The notes under the pieces were generated by a model. That model was not told the DNA's origin. It made no database searches and saw only the letters and a program-made list of their open reading frames with translations. The position numbers and the translations under genes were made by a program. Positions 41,705 to 50,702 of a stretch of 64,000 nucleotides of DNA are shown here, one piece after another (the first letter of the stretch is position 1; each line of letters opens with the position of its first letter). This stretch comes from an uncultured Faecalibacterium sp. (lineage in GTDB: Bacteria > Bacillota > Clostridia > Oscillospirales > Ruminococcaceae): positions 31,113 through 95,112 of the forward strand of contig URVW01000001.1 in the NCBI GenBank assembly GCA_900551435.1. The letters run 5' to 3'.

Positions 41705-42374
41705 CCTGCCCTTTGTTTCGGCGCTGGTGCAGGCCGACCTGCCCGTGTGGGAACAGTGCTTACAGACCGAGTTTCTGCAAAAGATGGAAAACGGCACCCT
41801 GAGCGAGGACTGCTTTAAAAGCTACCTTGTGGAGGACAGCCTGTATCTGCGGGAGTACGCCAAAATTTTTGCGTGGGGCATGACCAAGGCCACCACCATG
41901 GCGGCTATGCGCACTTACTATTCCCTGCTGTCCTTCGTGCAGGAGAACGAGGATCTGACCCGGCTGCGGTATCTGGAGCAGTACGGCCTGCGGGAAGCCG
42001 ATATCCAGTCCCTGCCCCTGCGGCCGGAGAACCGCGCTTATCTGGACTGCATGATCGACGCCGCCCGCAACGGCGAGGGCGAAGCCGAGTGCCTGATGGC
42101 CTGCCTGCCATGTATGCTGAGCTATGGCTGGCTGTTCCAGAAGCTTTTGAAGCGCTCCCCCGCCGTAAAGGATACCTACTACGGCGCGCTGGTGCTGGAC
42201 TACGCCAGCCCCGGCTACGACGCCGCCTGCCGCACATGGGCAGAACGCGCCGAAGCCGCCTGCACCGGCCTTTCGCCGGATCGCGCCGCCCGCTGCCGCG
42301 CGATCTTCCGCGCCTGCTCGGAGCACGAGCTTCACTTCTGGGAGATGTGCGCCACACCCCGGACGGATATTTAA
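41697..42374 (+). CDS. tenA: Thiaminase II / aminopyrimidine hydrolase (TenA)
   Basis: Helical hydrolase of 225 residues that releases HMP from thiamine breakdown products. Family features: WEQCLQTEFLQKMENGTLSEDCFKSYLVEDSLYLREYAKIFAWG, the central AECLMACLPCMLSYGWLFQKL holding the catalytic Cys region, and the C-terminal ACSEHELHFWEMC with the conserved Glu. GTG at 41697 preferred: GGGAG lies 10 nt upstream, while the TTG at 41691 would be too close. It supplies HMP to ThiD. Confidence 0.93.
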   Translation: MTDLPFVSALVQADLPVWEQCLQTEFLQKMENGTLSEDCFKSYLVEDSLYLREYAKIFAWGMTKATTMAAMRTYYSLLSFVQENEDLTRLRYLEQYGLREADIQSLPLRPENRAYLDCMIDAARNGEGEAECLMACLPCMLSYGWLFQKLLKRSPAVKDTYYGALVLDYASPGYDAACRTWAERAEAACTGLSPDRAARCRAIFRACSEHELHFWEMCATPRTDI

Positions 42375-42385
42375 GAATAAATATA

Positions 42386-42425
42386 GAGAACCCGGAAGGT
42401 CCGCAGACCTTCCGGGTTCTCTTCT
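42386..42425 (+). terminator. Terminator of thiD-tenA
   Basis: Perfect AGAACCCGGAAGGTC / GACCTTCCGGGTTCT stem with 4-nt loop and TTCTT tail. It lies between convergent genes and may act both ways. Confidence 0.82.
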
Positions 42426-42435
42426 TATAGAATCT

Positions 42436-43854
42436 TTATCGCAGCACCGAGAGTTCCTCAATGCCGTAGCGCTGCATCAGGGCAATAGCCGCCGGGGTGA
42501 TCTCCTCGCCGCTGACCGCCACAGGGATGGCGGGCGGGCAGGACACCGTAGGCATCGCGCACACCCGCCCCAGCGCCTTGTGCACCGGGATGCGCACCTG
42601 TGCGCCCAGCACCGCCTGCCGGATGGTGCAGCGCTGCACCGCCTGCTGCTGCAAGGCGGCAAATTCCCCTGCCCGGTTCCCGGGGCGGGGCAGCCCGGCG
42701 GGCACCGCAGCCAGAAGCTGCTCCAGCGCGGTTTGCAGGCGCGTGTAGTCCTGCGGCGGGTTCTCCGGGGTGAACATCAGCACCACATAGCGGGGGTCGG
42801 CGTACTCGCATTCCATCTGTGCGCGGCGCAAGGATTCCGCCAGCGCTGTGCCGGTGCAGCCAAGGGCGGCGGCGTCCAGCGTGAGCTTCATCGGCTCCTG
42901 CTGTGCCCCGGCAACTGCCAGCGGCATCGGGCACTGCCGCGCCGCTGCGGCCTTATTCAGGCTGCGGCGCAGACTTTCCAGCACGGCGCAGCACTGTGCC
43001 AGCCGCTGGGGGTAGTCCCCTGCCAGCACCGCGTTGCAGGCATCCAGCGACTGCAAAATGAGGTAAGAGGGGCTGGTAGAGCCGAACAGCGCCAGCGCAC
43101 CCCGCACGGCGGCTTCGTCCTGCACGGGGGCATCGTGCGCCAGATGCAGATACGCGCCGCCGGTGACCACCGGCAGGGTCTTGTGGGCAGAGTCGCAGCA
43201 CATGGCCGCGCCCTGCGCGATGGGGTGGCAGTTCTGCGGCAGAAAGCGCAGGTAAGCGCCGTGGGCGTTATCCACAAGCAAAGGCACGCCCTGCGCCCGG
43301 CAGACCGCCGCCAGCGCCGGGATATCCTGCACCCCGCCCAGATAATCCGGGCTGGTGACGTACACGCCAAAGGGCTCTATCCCCTGCTGCGCCAGCGCGT
43401 GCAAAGCCCCGCTCAGCGCTTCGGCTGTGACGGGGCAGCTGCACAGTGCGCCCTCTGCCTGCGCAGACGGCCAGAGCCAGCGGATGTCAAAATCCAGCAG
43501 CGCCGCCGCATACAGCAGCGCCTTGTGGGCGTTGCGGGCGGCCAGCAGTACCGGGCGCTTGCCGTTTTGCGGTGCGCTTTGCAGCGCCAGAAACAGCATG
43601 GCGCGGATGCACTGGGACGAGCCCTCGGTGCTGTAATAGCTGTGCGCCGTACCAAACAGCCGGGTGGCGTTGGCTTCGCTTTCGGCAATAATGCCCTCCG
43701 GCGCGTAAAGCTCGTCTGCGCCGCAGATTTCAGTGATATCCAGCGGCTCAAAGCCCAGTAGGCTCTGTCCCTTGTGCCCGGGCATATGCAGCCGGGCGGT
43801 GCCGGACTGTGCATAGCTGCGCACAAAATCCACGATGGGGGTGGTCATGCTCAT
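42436..43854 (-). CDS. Orn/Lys/Arg decarboxylase-family PLP enzyme
   Basis: PLP enzyme of 472 residues with the fold-type I decarboxylase pattern: RLHMPGHKGQ at the start, GADELYAPEGIIAESEANATRLFG, the substrate-facing YYSTEGSSQCIRAML, LLVDNAHGAY, and the cofactor lysine in CCDSAHKTLPVVTGGAYLH. The size matches the short Bacillus-type enzymes (about 480) rather than the 700-residue ones. Substrate may be arginine, lysine or ornithine. ATG overlaps the TGA of the SCIFF maturase, so it is the third gene of that transcript. Confidence 0.88.
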   Translation of the reverse strand: MSMTTPIVDFVRSYAQSGTARLHMPGHKGQSLLGFEPLDITEICGADELYAPEGIIAESEANATRLFGTAHSYYSTEGSSQCIRAMLFLALQSAPQNGKRPVLLAARNAHKALLYAAALLDFDIRWLWPSAQAEGALCSCPVTAEALSGALHALAQQGIEPFGVYVTSPDYLGGVQDIPALAAVCRAQGVPLLVDNAHGAYLRFLPQNCHPIAQGAAMCCDSAHKTLPVVTGGAYLHLAHDAPVQDEAAVRGALALFGSTSPSYLILQSLDACNAVLAGDYPQRLAQCCAVLESLRRSLNKAAAARQCPMPLAVAGAQQEPMKLTLDAAALGCTGTALAESLRRAQMECEYADPRYVVLMFTPENPPQDYTRLQTALEQLLAAVPAGLPRPGNRAGEFAALQQQAVQRCTIRQAVLGAQVRIPVHKALGRVCAMPTVSCPPAIPVAVSGEEITPAAIALMQRYGIEELSVLR

Positions 43855-45302
43855 TCGCAGGCTTCGCCGTCGGCGCAGGCATTGCAGGTGGAGCCCAGCT
43901 CAATGGGAACCTCGATGCCCTTGGCAGCCAGTTCCTGATTCTCGGCGACCTTGATCATGATGGCGCACTCCATGCGCTTTTTGAACAGCTCGCAGCCGTA
44001 CTCGTACACGCCGGTAATGCTGCCGGTGGCATGGTAGGAGTTGGCAGCGCAGCCGCCGGAGCAGTACAGCTTTGCCCAGCAGTCCTGACACTCCTTGCGG
44101 GCGTAGGCGTTGCAGTGCTTGAACTCATCCCGCACGGCGGTGTTGGTAACGCCCTTCCAGATATCGCCCAGCAGGTACTTGGGGTCACCCACGAACTGGT
44201 GGCAGGGGTACAGATCGCCCCAGGGGGTAACGGCCATGTACTCGGTGCCGGAGCCGCAGCCGGAGATACGCTTATAGATGCAGGGACCGCCGGTCAGGTC
44301 GATCATGTAGTGGTAGAAGGTAAAACCTCTGCCCTCGCGGTCGCGCTTGATCATCTCCTTGGCAAGGATCTCGTACTGCTCCTTCAGGATAGGCAGATCC
44401 GCCTCGGTCAGGGCGCTGGGGTCGCTGGGGTCGCAGACCACCGGCTCCATGCTCAGCTCGGTAAAGCCAAGGTCTGCCATGTGGAAGATATCGTTGGTGA
44501 AGTCGGTGTTAAAGTGGGTATAGGTGCCGCGCATATAGTAGTTCTTATCGCCGCGCTTCTTGACGAACTCCTGGAACTTGGGCACGATGCGGTCGTAGCT
44601 GCCGTTGCCTGCGCAGTCCACGCGGAAACGGTCGTTGACCTCTTTGCGGCCGTCCAGACTCAACACCACGTTATGGCACTCCTTGTTGCAGAAGTCGATG
44701 ACGTCATCATCGATCAGCACACCGTTGGTGGTCATGGTAAAGCGGAAGTTCTTGTTATGGATCTTTTCCTGCTCGCGGCAGTAGGCCACCAGCTTTTTGA
44801 CCATATCAAAGTTCATCAGCGGCTCGCCGCCAAAGAAGTCCACTTCCAGATTGCGGCGGGTGCCGCTGTTCTCGATGAGGAAGTCCATGGCGCGCTTGCC
44901 CACCTCAAAGCTCATCAGGGCGCGGTCGCCGTGGTAGCGCCCCTGCGAAGCAAAGCAGTAAGAGCAGCTCAGGTTGCAGCTGTGGGCAACGTGCAGGCAC
45001 AAAGCCTTTACCACAGTATTGCGGTTCTTGAAGTCAAAGGCCATGTCCTTATAGACATCCGGGCTCCACAGCTTGCCGTTTTCCTTCAGGCTGGTCACAT
45101 CGTCGATGCACTGGCGCAGATCCTCATCGGTCACGTCCGGGCGGCTGCCGTACTTTGCCAGCATGGCGGCAACGATCTCGTCTGCGGTATGCTCCGGGTA
45201 CATAGCGATGACATCGTAGGCCACCTCGTCCACAACGTGCACCGAGCCGCTGCAGGTGTCCAGCACGATGTTATAACCGTTTAATTGATACTGATGTACC
45301 AT
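43851..45302 (-). CDS. Thioether cross-link-forming SCIFF peptide maturase (radical SAM)
   Basis: Radical-SAM/SPASM enzyme of 483 residues that installs a Cys-Thr thioether bridge in the SCIFF peptide encoded upstream. The SAM cluster motif CNLSCSYCFASQGRYHG is near residue 105, FFGGEPLMNF follows, and the SPASM region carries CGSGTEYMAVTPWGDLYPCHQF and CQDCWAKLYCSGGCAANSYHA with the auxiliary-cluster cysteines. ATG at 45302 follows GGAGTG. A terminator-like hairpin between peptide and maturase should keep enzyme levels below peptide levels. Confidence 0.96.
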   Translation of the reverse strand: MVHQYQLNGYNIVLDTCSGSVHVVDEVAYDVIAMYPEHTADEIVAAMLAKYGSRPDVTDEDLRQCIDDVTSLKENGKLWSPDVYKDMAFDFKNRNTVVKALCLHVAHSCNLSCSYCFASQGRYHGDRALMSFEVGKRAMDFLIENSGTRRNLEVDFFGGEPLMNFDMVKKLVAYCREQEKIHNKNFRFTMTTNGVLIDDDVIDFCNKECHNVVLSLDGRKEVNDRFRVDCAGNGSYDRIVPKFQEFVKKRGDKNYYMRGTYTHFNTDFTNDIFHMADLGFTELSMEPVVCDPSDPSALTEADLPILKEQYEILAKEMIKRDREGRGFTFYHYMIDLTGGPCIYKRISGCGSGTEYMAVTPWGDLYPCHQFVGDPKYLLGDIWKGVTNTAVRDEFKHCNAYARKECQDCWAKLYCSGGCAANSYHATGSITGVYEYGCELFKKRMECAIMIKVAENQELAAKGIEVPIELGSTCNACADGEACE

Positions 45303-45326
45303 TTTACACTCCATTCCAGATTACAC

Positions 45327-45355
45327 AAAAAAATGCCGCCCGGCAAAGGCGGCAT
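45327..45355 (-). terminator. Terminator/attenuator between SCIFF peptide and maturase
   Basis: Minus-strand ATGCCGCC / GGCGGCAT stem followed by seven T residues, directly after the SCIFF stop and before the maturase ATG. It likely gives partial read-through. Confidence 0.8.
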
Positions 45356-45369
45356 AAGGTTTGCAAAAA

Positions 45370-45516
45370 TTACTTGTTGCTGTTCTCGCACTGCTGGTTA
45401 GCCACGCCGCAGGAGGTCTTGCAGGCGGACTGGCAGGAAGTCTGGCACTCGCCGCAGCCACCGGTCTTAACGCTCTTGGTCAGGTCACGAGTAGCAATAG
45501 TCTTGATACGCTCCAT
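45370..45516 (-). CDS. SCIFF ribosomally made peptide precursor (six Cys)
   Basis: Peptide of 48 residues: leader MERIKTIATRDLTKSVKTGG and a core with six cysteines (CGEC, QTSC, QSAC, KTSC, NQQC). This is the near-universal clostridial SCIFF family, substrate of the adjacent radical-SAM maturase. The start at 45516 has GAGAGAGG upstream; the frame runs 27 codons further but those overlap the promoter. Biological role of SCIFF is unknown. Confidence 0.96.
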   Translation of the reverse strand: MERIKTIATRDLTKSVKTGGCGECQTSCQSACKTSCGVANQQCENSNK

Positions 45517-45587
45517 GATAGAAACCTCTCTAACTCTCAAAAATTTATCGCGCCGGACATAGTTCCGGTACGCTTTTATCTTGTAAT

Positions 45588-45616
45588 AGGATATCACGCA
45601 GCGCGCCTTTTGTCAA
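45588..45616 (-). promoter_or_regulatory. Promoter of the SCIFF unit
   Basis: Minus-strand TTGACA (45611-45616), 17-bp spacer, TATCCT (45588-45593). Confidence 0.7.
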
Positions 45617-45636
45617 GATTTTTTCGCTGACCGTTT

Positions 45637-45924
45637 TCACTCGCCCATGGGCTGGTAACGGGTAAGCACCGTATGCAGCCCCAGCTCCCGGGCGCGTGCC
45701 AGTAAGTACCGGTAACGGCACAGCAGCGCCTGCCGCTCGTAGATGCGCTGCTCGATGAGGTCAGTGTCCACCTCCATGTCAAACATCATCTCGTTGCGCT
45801 TTAAACAGAACAGACATTCCTTCAGTTCCTCTTCCAGTTCCGGGTGATAGCGCTCGTGCTCGGTGTCCCGCGGGACGCGGGGTGAAAGCAGGGTCTGGGC
45901 ATTTTGTGTGGTTCGTTCCGGCAT
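45637..45924 (-). CDS. DUF2508-like (YaaL-type) small protein
   Basis: Helical protein of 95 residues. The C-terminal block MMFDMEVDTDLIEQRIYERQALLCRYRYLLARARELGL fits the DUF2508 pattern (variable N-terminus, then acid-rich turn and tyrosine-rich helix). I placed the start at 45924: AAGGAGG lies 6 nt before it and would overlap the ATG at 45930. Function unknown; upstream of the SCIFF promoter on the same strand. Confidence 0.75.
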   Translation of the reverse strand: MPERTTQNAQTLLSPRVPRDTEHERYHPELEEELKECLFCLKRNEMMFDMEVDTDLIEQRIYERQALLCRYRYLLARARELGLHTVLTRYQPMGE

Positions 45925-46080
45925 AGGCATCCTCCTTCTGGTACTTTGCAAGGTTTTGTACCTTCCAGTATAGGCGGTGCGTTGCGCAGAACCTGCCGAA
46001 GCGTGGCAGCACTCCGACGCAAATTATCCGGCGCTGCTGCGGCATTTTCCAAAAAAGTACAACTTTTTTCAAAAATATGC

Positions 46081-46109
46081 TTGACAACTCCGGGCTTTTC
46101 CCGTATAAT
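46081..46109 (+). promoter_or_regulatory. Consensus promoter of tRNA-Gln
   Basis: TTGACA (46081-46086), 17-bp spacer, TATAAT (46104-46109), a perfect sigma-A promoter. Confidence 0.92.
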
Positions 46110-46152
46110 AGCACACGTCGAGCGGCTCACCCCGCAAAACACAACAGAATAT

Positions 46153-46226
46153 TGGGGATTTGCATAGTGGTAGTGCGGTAGACTCTGACTCTACTTGTGG
46201 GAGTTCGATTCTCTCATCCCCAACCA
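46153..46226 (+). tRNA. tRNA-Gln (anticodon CUG)
   Basis: Acceptor TGGGGAT/ATCCCCA, anticodon stem-loop GTAGACTCTGACTCTAC with anticodon CTG, T loop GTTCGATTC, and encoded CCA at the end. 74 nt including CCA. Confidence 0.94.
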
Positions 46227-46230
46227 GAAT

Positions 46231-46262
46231 AAAGCCATCTGAGAAAACTCAGGTGGCTTTTC
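46231..46262 (+). terminator. Terminator of tRNA-Gln
   Basis: AAAGCCATCTGAG / CTCAGGTGGCTTT stem (one mismatch-like T-G pair) followed by TCTGTTT, directly after the CCA end. Confidence 0.82.
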
Positions 46263-46589
46263 TGTTTGTATGATTCCAAACTGCAGCCGTAAGGCCGTGA
46301 CTCTTCAAAACTTGAAGAGTCATAACTCTATTACCACTTTGGATTTTTGAAGAGTGGCAAAAAGAAACGTATCTATGCTTAAAAGTTCATTCCTCAAGAT
46401 GGAGAGTCACCCTTGCCGGGGAAACTCCCCCAGTCTGCTGCGCAGACAGCCCCCTCGGGGATGGGGCCCTTGGCATGGCGGAAAAGTTCCCGGTTCGAAC
46501 GCAAAGCTTCCGGTTTCGCCAGAGGCTCCCTCCCAGAGGGAGCTGGCAAAGCCGTAAGGCTTTGACTGAGGGAGTTTCCCTGCACACAC
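46263..46589. other. Intergenic region with a hairpin repeat
   Basis: No gene seen. The right half is a family-1 repeat (46422-46577); the left part has a short ACTCTTCAA/TTGAAGAGT palindrome near 46299-46320. Confidence 0.55.
46422..46577. repeat. MITE-like intergenic repeat, family 1, copy 1
   Basis: 156 bp with terminal inverted repeats AAACTCCCCCAGTC and GACTGAGGGAGTTT. Its reverse complement matches 58388-58547 over nearly all its length. Confidence 0.75.
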
Positions 46590-46627
46590 AAAAAAACCGG
46601 GCAGCCCGCAGACTGCCCGGTTTTTTG
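46590..46627 (-). terminator. Bidirectional terminator after the 5'-nucleotidase gene
   Basis: CCGGGCAG / CTGCCCGG stem with A tract on the left and T tract on the right. Confidence 0.85.
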
Positions 46628-46664
46628 CTATACCGTTGATTTTGCCTTAATAAAGAGCTTTCTT

Positions 46665-48425
46665 TTACAGAATGGTAATGCGGCCTGCGCCGTAGGGCTG
46701 CTCGTAGTTGAGCAGGTAGCCGGGGTAAGCGGCCAGCGGGCTGTTGGCGCTGGACAGATGCGGCAGACCCGCAGCATCTGCGCCGTCAAAGGCCATAGCG
46801 TAGGTAGCCATCACCAGATAATCCTCGGACACATAGTCCTTGATCAGCTCTGCGCCGTCAAACATGGCAAAACCGTCGCCCAGATTGCGCAGGGTGTAGT
46901 TCATGCCGGCCAGTGCGTAGGTAGCGCCCGGGTCCAGCGGCAGATAGCTGCCGGAAGCCTTATCGTAGATCTTCACGTTCTGCACGCGCGGGGTGCCGGT
47001 GGCGCTGCCGATCCAAACGTTCTTCTCGTCGGTCTGCACGGTGTTGGGGATATCGGTGTGGATCTCGTAGGTAGCACCGGCCACCTGCAGGAAGCCGCCG
47101 TTCTCCTTGCCGCCCTCGCCTGCAAAGCGGGCTGCAAACTCCAGTGCGTCCTGGATCTGCTTGCCGGTGACCGACATCAGGCAGGCCACGTTGCCAAAGG
47201 GGCTGACCTGCTTGCAGGTCTTGAAGGTCCAGTCGCCTGCGGGCACGTCGGCGCGGATGCCGCCGCCATTCATGATGGCCAGATCACAGTGCAGCTTTTC
47301 CACCTCGTTGAAGTAGGCGTAGATGCCATCGGCCACAAAGTCGCCGAGGTTGGTCTCGGCAGAGCGGATGCGGCGCTTGCCGGTGGCGGGGTCGGTGACG
47401 TAGAAATCGCTATCGCCCACAGCGATCTTCTCGCCCAGCATATCGTCCACGGTATTCACCCAGCCGGTCTGCATGGCGGCAATCGTGGAATCCATGCCCT
47501 CGTGGGTGGGGATGAGCTTGGTGGTGATGGTGCCGTCCGCAGCAATGGTCATCTCGCCAACGTTGGCAAAATAAGAGCCGGTCTGGGTCAGGGTGACAGC
47601 CTTGCCGGAAGCATCCTGCACCTGCTTGTTCTCCATTACGGTATGGGAGTGGCCATCGATAAAGGCATCGAAGCCGCTGGTGTGGGCAATGACTTCCTCA
47701 CTGGTCCACGGAGAGGAAGAGGGGTCTACGCCCAGATGGCCCAGACCGATGACCACGTCTGCCAAAAGCTTTGCCTTGTCAATGGCCTTCTGCACGGCAT
47801 CGTAGAGCTTTTTGCCGTCCTCGCCGCCCTGAATATCGTAGATGTACTTGCGCTGTGCCTTGTCCATAAAGTAGGCCGGGGTGGACTTGGTAAAGGTCTC
47901 GGGGGTGGTCACGCCCACAAAGGCAATGCGTCTGCCGCCGCGCACGAACACCTTGACGGAAGGTAGCACCCGCAGCGTGGTGCGCAGGTCTACCCAGTTA
48001 CAGGACAGGTACGGGAAGTCCGCTTCCTTCATGATGGCCTTGGCGCGGTCCATGCCGTAGTCGAACTCGTGGTTGCCGGGGGTGGCAACATCGTAACCGG
48101 CAGCGTTCATCAGCTTGATGATGGAGGCGCCCTCGTCCATGGAGCCGTAGGCAGTGCCCTGCACATGGTCGCCTGCGTCCACCAGCAGCACATCCTTGCC
48201 GGCGTTCTGATAGCTCTGCTTCAGGTCGGCAATGGCAGCGTAGGTCAGCTTAGGGCTCTGCTTGTCGATGTAGGTATGGACATCGTTGGTGTACAGGATG
48301 GTGACGTCAGACTTATCACCAAACCAGCAGGCCGATGCGGCAGGCGCACCGATGGCCATGGATGCAGCGGCAGCGGTCACACCAGCAGCCTTTAAAAAGC
48401 TGCGACGGGAAATAAGTTGTTTCAC
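46665..48425 (-). CDS. Exported bifunctional metallophosphatase/5'-nucleotidase
   Basis: Secreted nucleotide-degrading enzyme of 586 residues. The N-terminus KQLISRRSFLKAAGV carries an SRRSFLK twin-arginine motif and a hydrophobic h-region. The metallophosphatase domain shows ILYTNDVHTYID, VDAGDHVQGTAYG, ATPGNHEFDYG and VIGLGHLG..IDGHSHT metal ligands. The C-terminal 5'-nucleotidase domain includes AIMNGGGIRADVPAGDWTF and NGGFLQVAGATYEI. GTG at 48425 is used: AGGAGGTCG lies 7 nt upstream and no ATG is better placed. It probably scavenges phosphate or nucleosides outside the cell. Confidence 0.92.
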   Translation of the reverse strand: MKQLISRRSFLKAAGVTAAAASMAIGAPAASACWFGDKSDVTILYTNDVHTYIDKQSPKLTYAAIADLKQSYQNAGKDVLLVDAGDHVQGTAYGSMDEGASIIKLMNAAGYDVATPGNHEFDYGMDRAKAIMKEADFPYLSCNWVDLRTTLRVLPSVKVFVRGGRRIAFVGVTTPETFTKSTPAYFMDKAQRKYIYDIQGGEDGKKLYDAVQKAIDKAKLLADVVIGLGHLGVDPSSSPWTSEEVIAHTSGFDAFIDGHSHTVMENKQVQDASGKAVTLTQTGSYFANVGEMTIAADGTITTKLIPTHEGMDSTIAAMQTGWVNTVDDMLGEKIAVGDSDFYVTDPATGKRRIRSAETNLGDFVADGIYAYFNEVEKLHCDLAIMNGGGIRADVPAGDWTFKTCKQVSPFGNVACLMSVTGKQIQDALEFAARFAGEGGKENGGFLQVAGATYEIHTDIPNTVQTDEKNVWIGSATGTPRVQNVKIYDKASGSYLPLDPGATYALAGMNYTLRNLGDGFAMFDGAELIKDYVSEDYLVMATYAMAFDGADAAGLPHLSSANSPLAAYPGYLLNYEQPYGAGRITIL

Positions 48426-48616
48426 AGGAAAACGACCTCCTTTTATTTTTGGCGTATCGCATTTGGGGCAGGCTCTTCCCTCCTGCCCTTTCAATAGCTC
48501 TAGCATAGCACAGAACGCCGCCGCAGACAAGCCAAAATCATTCTTTTGGCACAAATAATTTTCACGTTCCGCTTTATTTTGACATACATTGTACCATTTT
48601 TGCACAAATCCTATAC

Positions 48617-48665
48617 AAAAAAGACCTCCCCGTGCCCTGTCGCAGAGCAGCGGGGAGGTCCTTTT
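48617..48665 (-). terminator. Bidirectional terminator near oleate hydratase
   Basis: GACCTCCCCG / CGGGGAGGTC stem with A tract on one side and TTTT on the other, following the oleate hydratase stop. Confidence 0.85.
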
Positions 48666-48713
48666 AAGGGGGATGTTGACCCGTTGCCGGGTCTATCGGA
48701 GGAGAGGGAAATA

Positions 48714-50486
48714 TCAGATGGCGTTATACTCCTTGAGGAACTTCTCAAGGTCGGTGCCCTCGATTTTCTTCAAAGCTTCCTTCAAAGCCAGACGCGGGAT
48801 CAGCGGCAGATCCATGTCGGTGATCTTTTTGCCGTCGCGCAGCTTTACGGTAGCATCGATCAAAGCGCGCACATCGTAGGTGCTGCCCCAGACCTCGGGC
48901 ACGCCGCGGTCGATGTTCAGCAGGGTGTACACGGCTTCCATACCGGTGCGCATGGAGTACTCGGTGGTAAAGATGGTGTCGCGGGCGGTCTCGGCAAACT
49001 GGCCCAGGAAGGCAAAGTTCACAGCACCCTCGGGCACAACATCGGGACGATCGCCCATAGCACGGGGCATGAAGAAGGCGTCGATATAGGGCATCATCAC
49101 AGGCACGGTGTTGGCGCTGTGCTCTGCCAGCTCAGCGATCTGATCCTCGGGCACACCGATGTGGTACAGCCACTCCATGCAGATCTCGCGGCCGGTGCAC
49201 TCGCGCATGGGCTTCTTGACGTAATCGCCGGGCTTATCGCTGAACAGGCCGTACACCCATACGCACAGCTGGTTCTTGGGCTGATCCTTGAACTGCTGCT
49301 GACGGTTCAGCGTCCAGCTGAGCAGCCAGCTGGAGTCCTTGACGGTGACGATGCCGCCGGTGACGGTGTGGCCGCTGAAGGGGTCGCGCTTGCAGATCTT
49401 GCGGATATACTGGGGGATCTTGTCGTCCAGTGTGGTGATGGTGGCGCTTTCCCAGTTGCTCAGCTCCGGCTCAGAGCAGAACTTCTCCGGGTGACCGAAA
49501 GAGGGATCCTGTGCGGCGATCTTCTTCCACAGATCCCAGCCGTTGCCGGGCTGGATGGTGGGGTCGAAGCCGGTGGCCTTATCCTGTGCACCCACGGTGC
49601 AGCTTTCCACGCAGCCGCCGTTGGTGATGAACAGCAGATCGTTCTCGGTCAGGTCGATGTTGGAAGTCTCGCCCTCATGCTCCACGGTGACGGAGCTTGC
49701 CAGCTTGCGGCCTTTCTGGATATCGAACTTCACATCCGTGACCTTGGTGTTGTAGTGGAACTGCACGCCAAAGCTTTCCAGATAATGCACCATGGGCAGG
49801 ATGATGGACTCGTACTGGTTATAGCGGGTAAAGCGCAGGGCGGTAAAGTCCGGCAGACCGCCGATGTGGTGGATATAGCGCTTGAGGTACAGCTTCATCT
49901 CCAGAGCGCTGTGCCAGTTCTCGAAGGCGAACATGGTGCGCCAGTACATCCAGAAGTTGGTGTTGAGCACCTCGTCATCGAAGAAATCGGTGATCTTCTT
50001 ATCCTGCAGCTGCTCGTCCGGGGTGAAGAACAGCTTCATGATCTCCATGGCACCCTTATCGGACAGGCCGAACTTGCCATCGGTGTGGGCATCCTCGCCG
50101 CGGTTGACGGTGGCACGGCACAGGGAGAAGTTGGGGTCCTCCTTGTTCAGCCAGTAATACTCGTCCAGCACGCTGGCACCCTCGGTCTCCAGAGACGGGA
50201 TGGAGTGCAGCAGGTCCCACATGACCTCAAAATGGTTGTCCATCTCGCGGCCGCCGCGCATCACATAGCCGATATCGTACTTGTAGCCATCGCAGGCACC
50301 GCCGGCCAGTGCGTTCTTTTCAAACACATGGACGTGCTCGCCCTTCATCTGACCATCGCGCACCAGATAGCAGGCAGCGGTCAGAGCTGCCAGACCGGAA
50401 CCGATGATATAAGCGGATTTATGATCCACACCCTCCGGCTTTTTGGGGGTTGCAAAAGCTTCGTAGTTGCCACTGGAATAGTACAT
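48714..50486 (-). CDS. Oleate hydratase (MCRA family)
   Basis: FAD enzyme of 590 residues that hydrates oleate to 10-hydroxystearate, detoxifying unsaturated fatty acids. Rossmann motif IIGSGLAALTAACYLV and HVFEKNALAGGACDG are near residues 30-70; DIGYVMRGGREMDNHFEVMWDLLHSIPS and LFITNGGCVESCTVGAQD are family hallmarks. Start at 50486 follows GGGAGG; the longer frame is unsupported. Length fits the family (about 560-650). Confidence 0.95.
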   Translation of the reverse strand: MYYSSGNYEAFATPKKPEGVDHKSAYIIGSGLAALTAACYLVRDGQMKGEHVHVFEKNALAGGACDGYKYDIGYVMRGGREMDNHFEVMWDLLHSIPSLETEGASVLDEYYWLNKEDPNFSLCRATVNRGEDAHTDGKFGLSDKGAMEIMKLFFTPDEQLQDKKITDFFDDEVLNTNFWMYWRTMFAFENWHSALEMKLYLKRYIHHIGGLPDFTALRFTRYNQYESIILPMVHYLESFGVQFHYNTKVTDVKFDIQKGRKLASSVTVEHEGETSNIDLTENDLLFITNGGCVESCTVGAQDKATGFDPTIQPGNGWDLWKKIAAQDPSFGHPEKFCSEPELSNWESATITTLDDKIPQYIRKICKRDPFSGHTVTGGIVTVKDSSWLLSWTLNRQQQFKDQPKNQLCVWVYGLFSDKPGDYVKKPMRECTGREICMEWLYHIGVPEDQIAELAEHSANTVPVMMPYIDAFFMPRAMGDRPDVVPEGAVNFAFLGQFAETARDTIFTTEYSMRTGMEAVYTLLNIDRGVPEVWGSTYDVRALIDATVKLRDGKKITDMDLPLIPRLALKEALKKIEGTDLEKFLKEYNAI

Positions 50487-50653
50487 AAAAAAGCCTCCCT
50501 GCTTCAAAAATATCTTTTCACAGCCTTCATCGTGCTGTTCTCTATGGCAACAGTATACCCCGCAAAGTGAACTTGAACAACAAACAAACTTTGCCCGGTG
50601 TATAGATTTTTTACATCCGCCCTTATTTGCTGGAAATGCGTACAAATTGTGAC

Positions 50654-50696
50654 AAAAAGAGAGCCGCCGCACAAGGTTCTGTGCAGCAGCTCTCTG
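50654..50696 (-). terminator. Terminator after the TSCPD gene
   Basis: Minus-strand AGAGCTGCTGCACA / TGTGCGGCGGCTCT stem followed by CTTTTTG. Confidence 0.8.
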
Positions 50697-50702
50697 GTGG
50701 GT

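Noticed and set aside
48546..50570. Long plus-strand frame opposite oleate hydratase
   Set aside because: Antisense shadow; the minus strand encodes a complete known family with a ribosome site.
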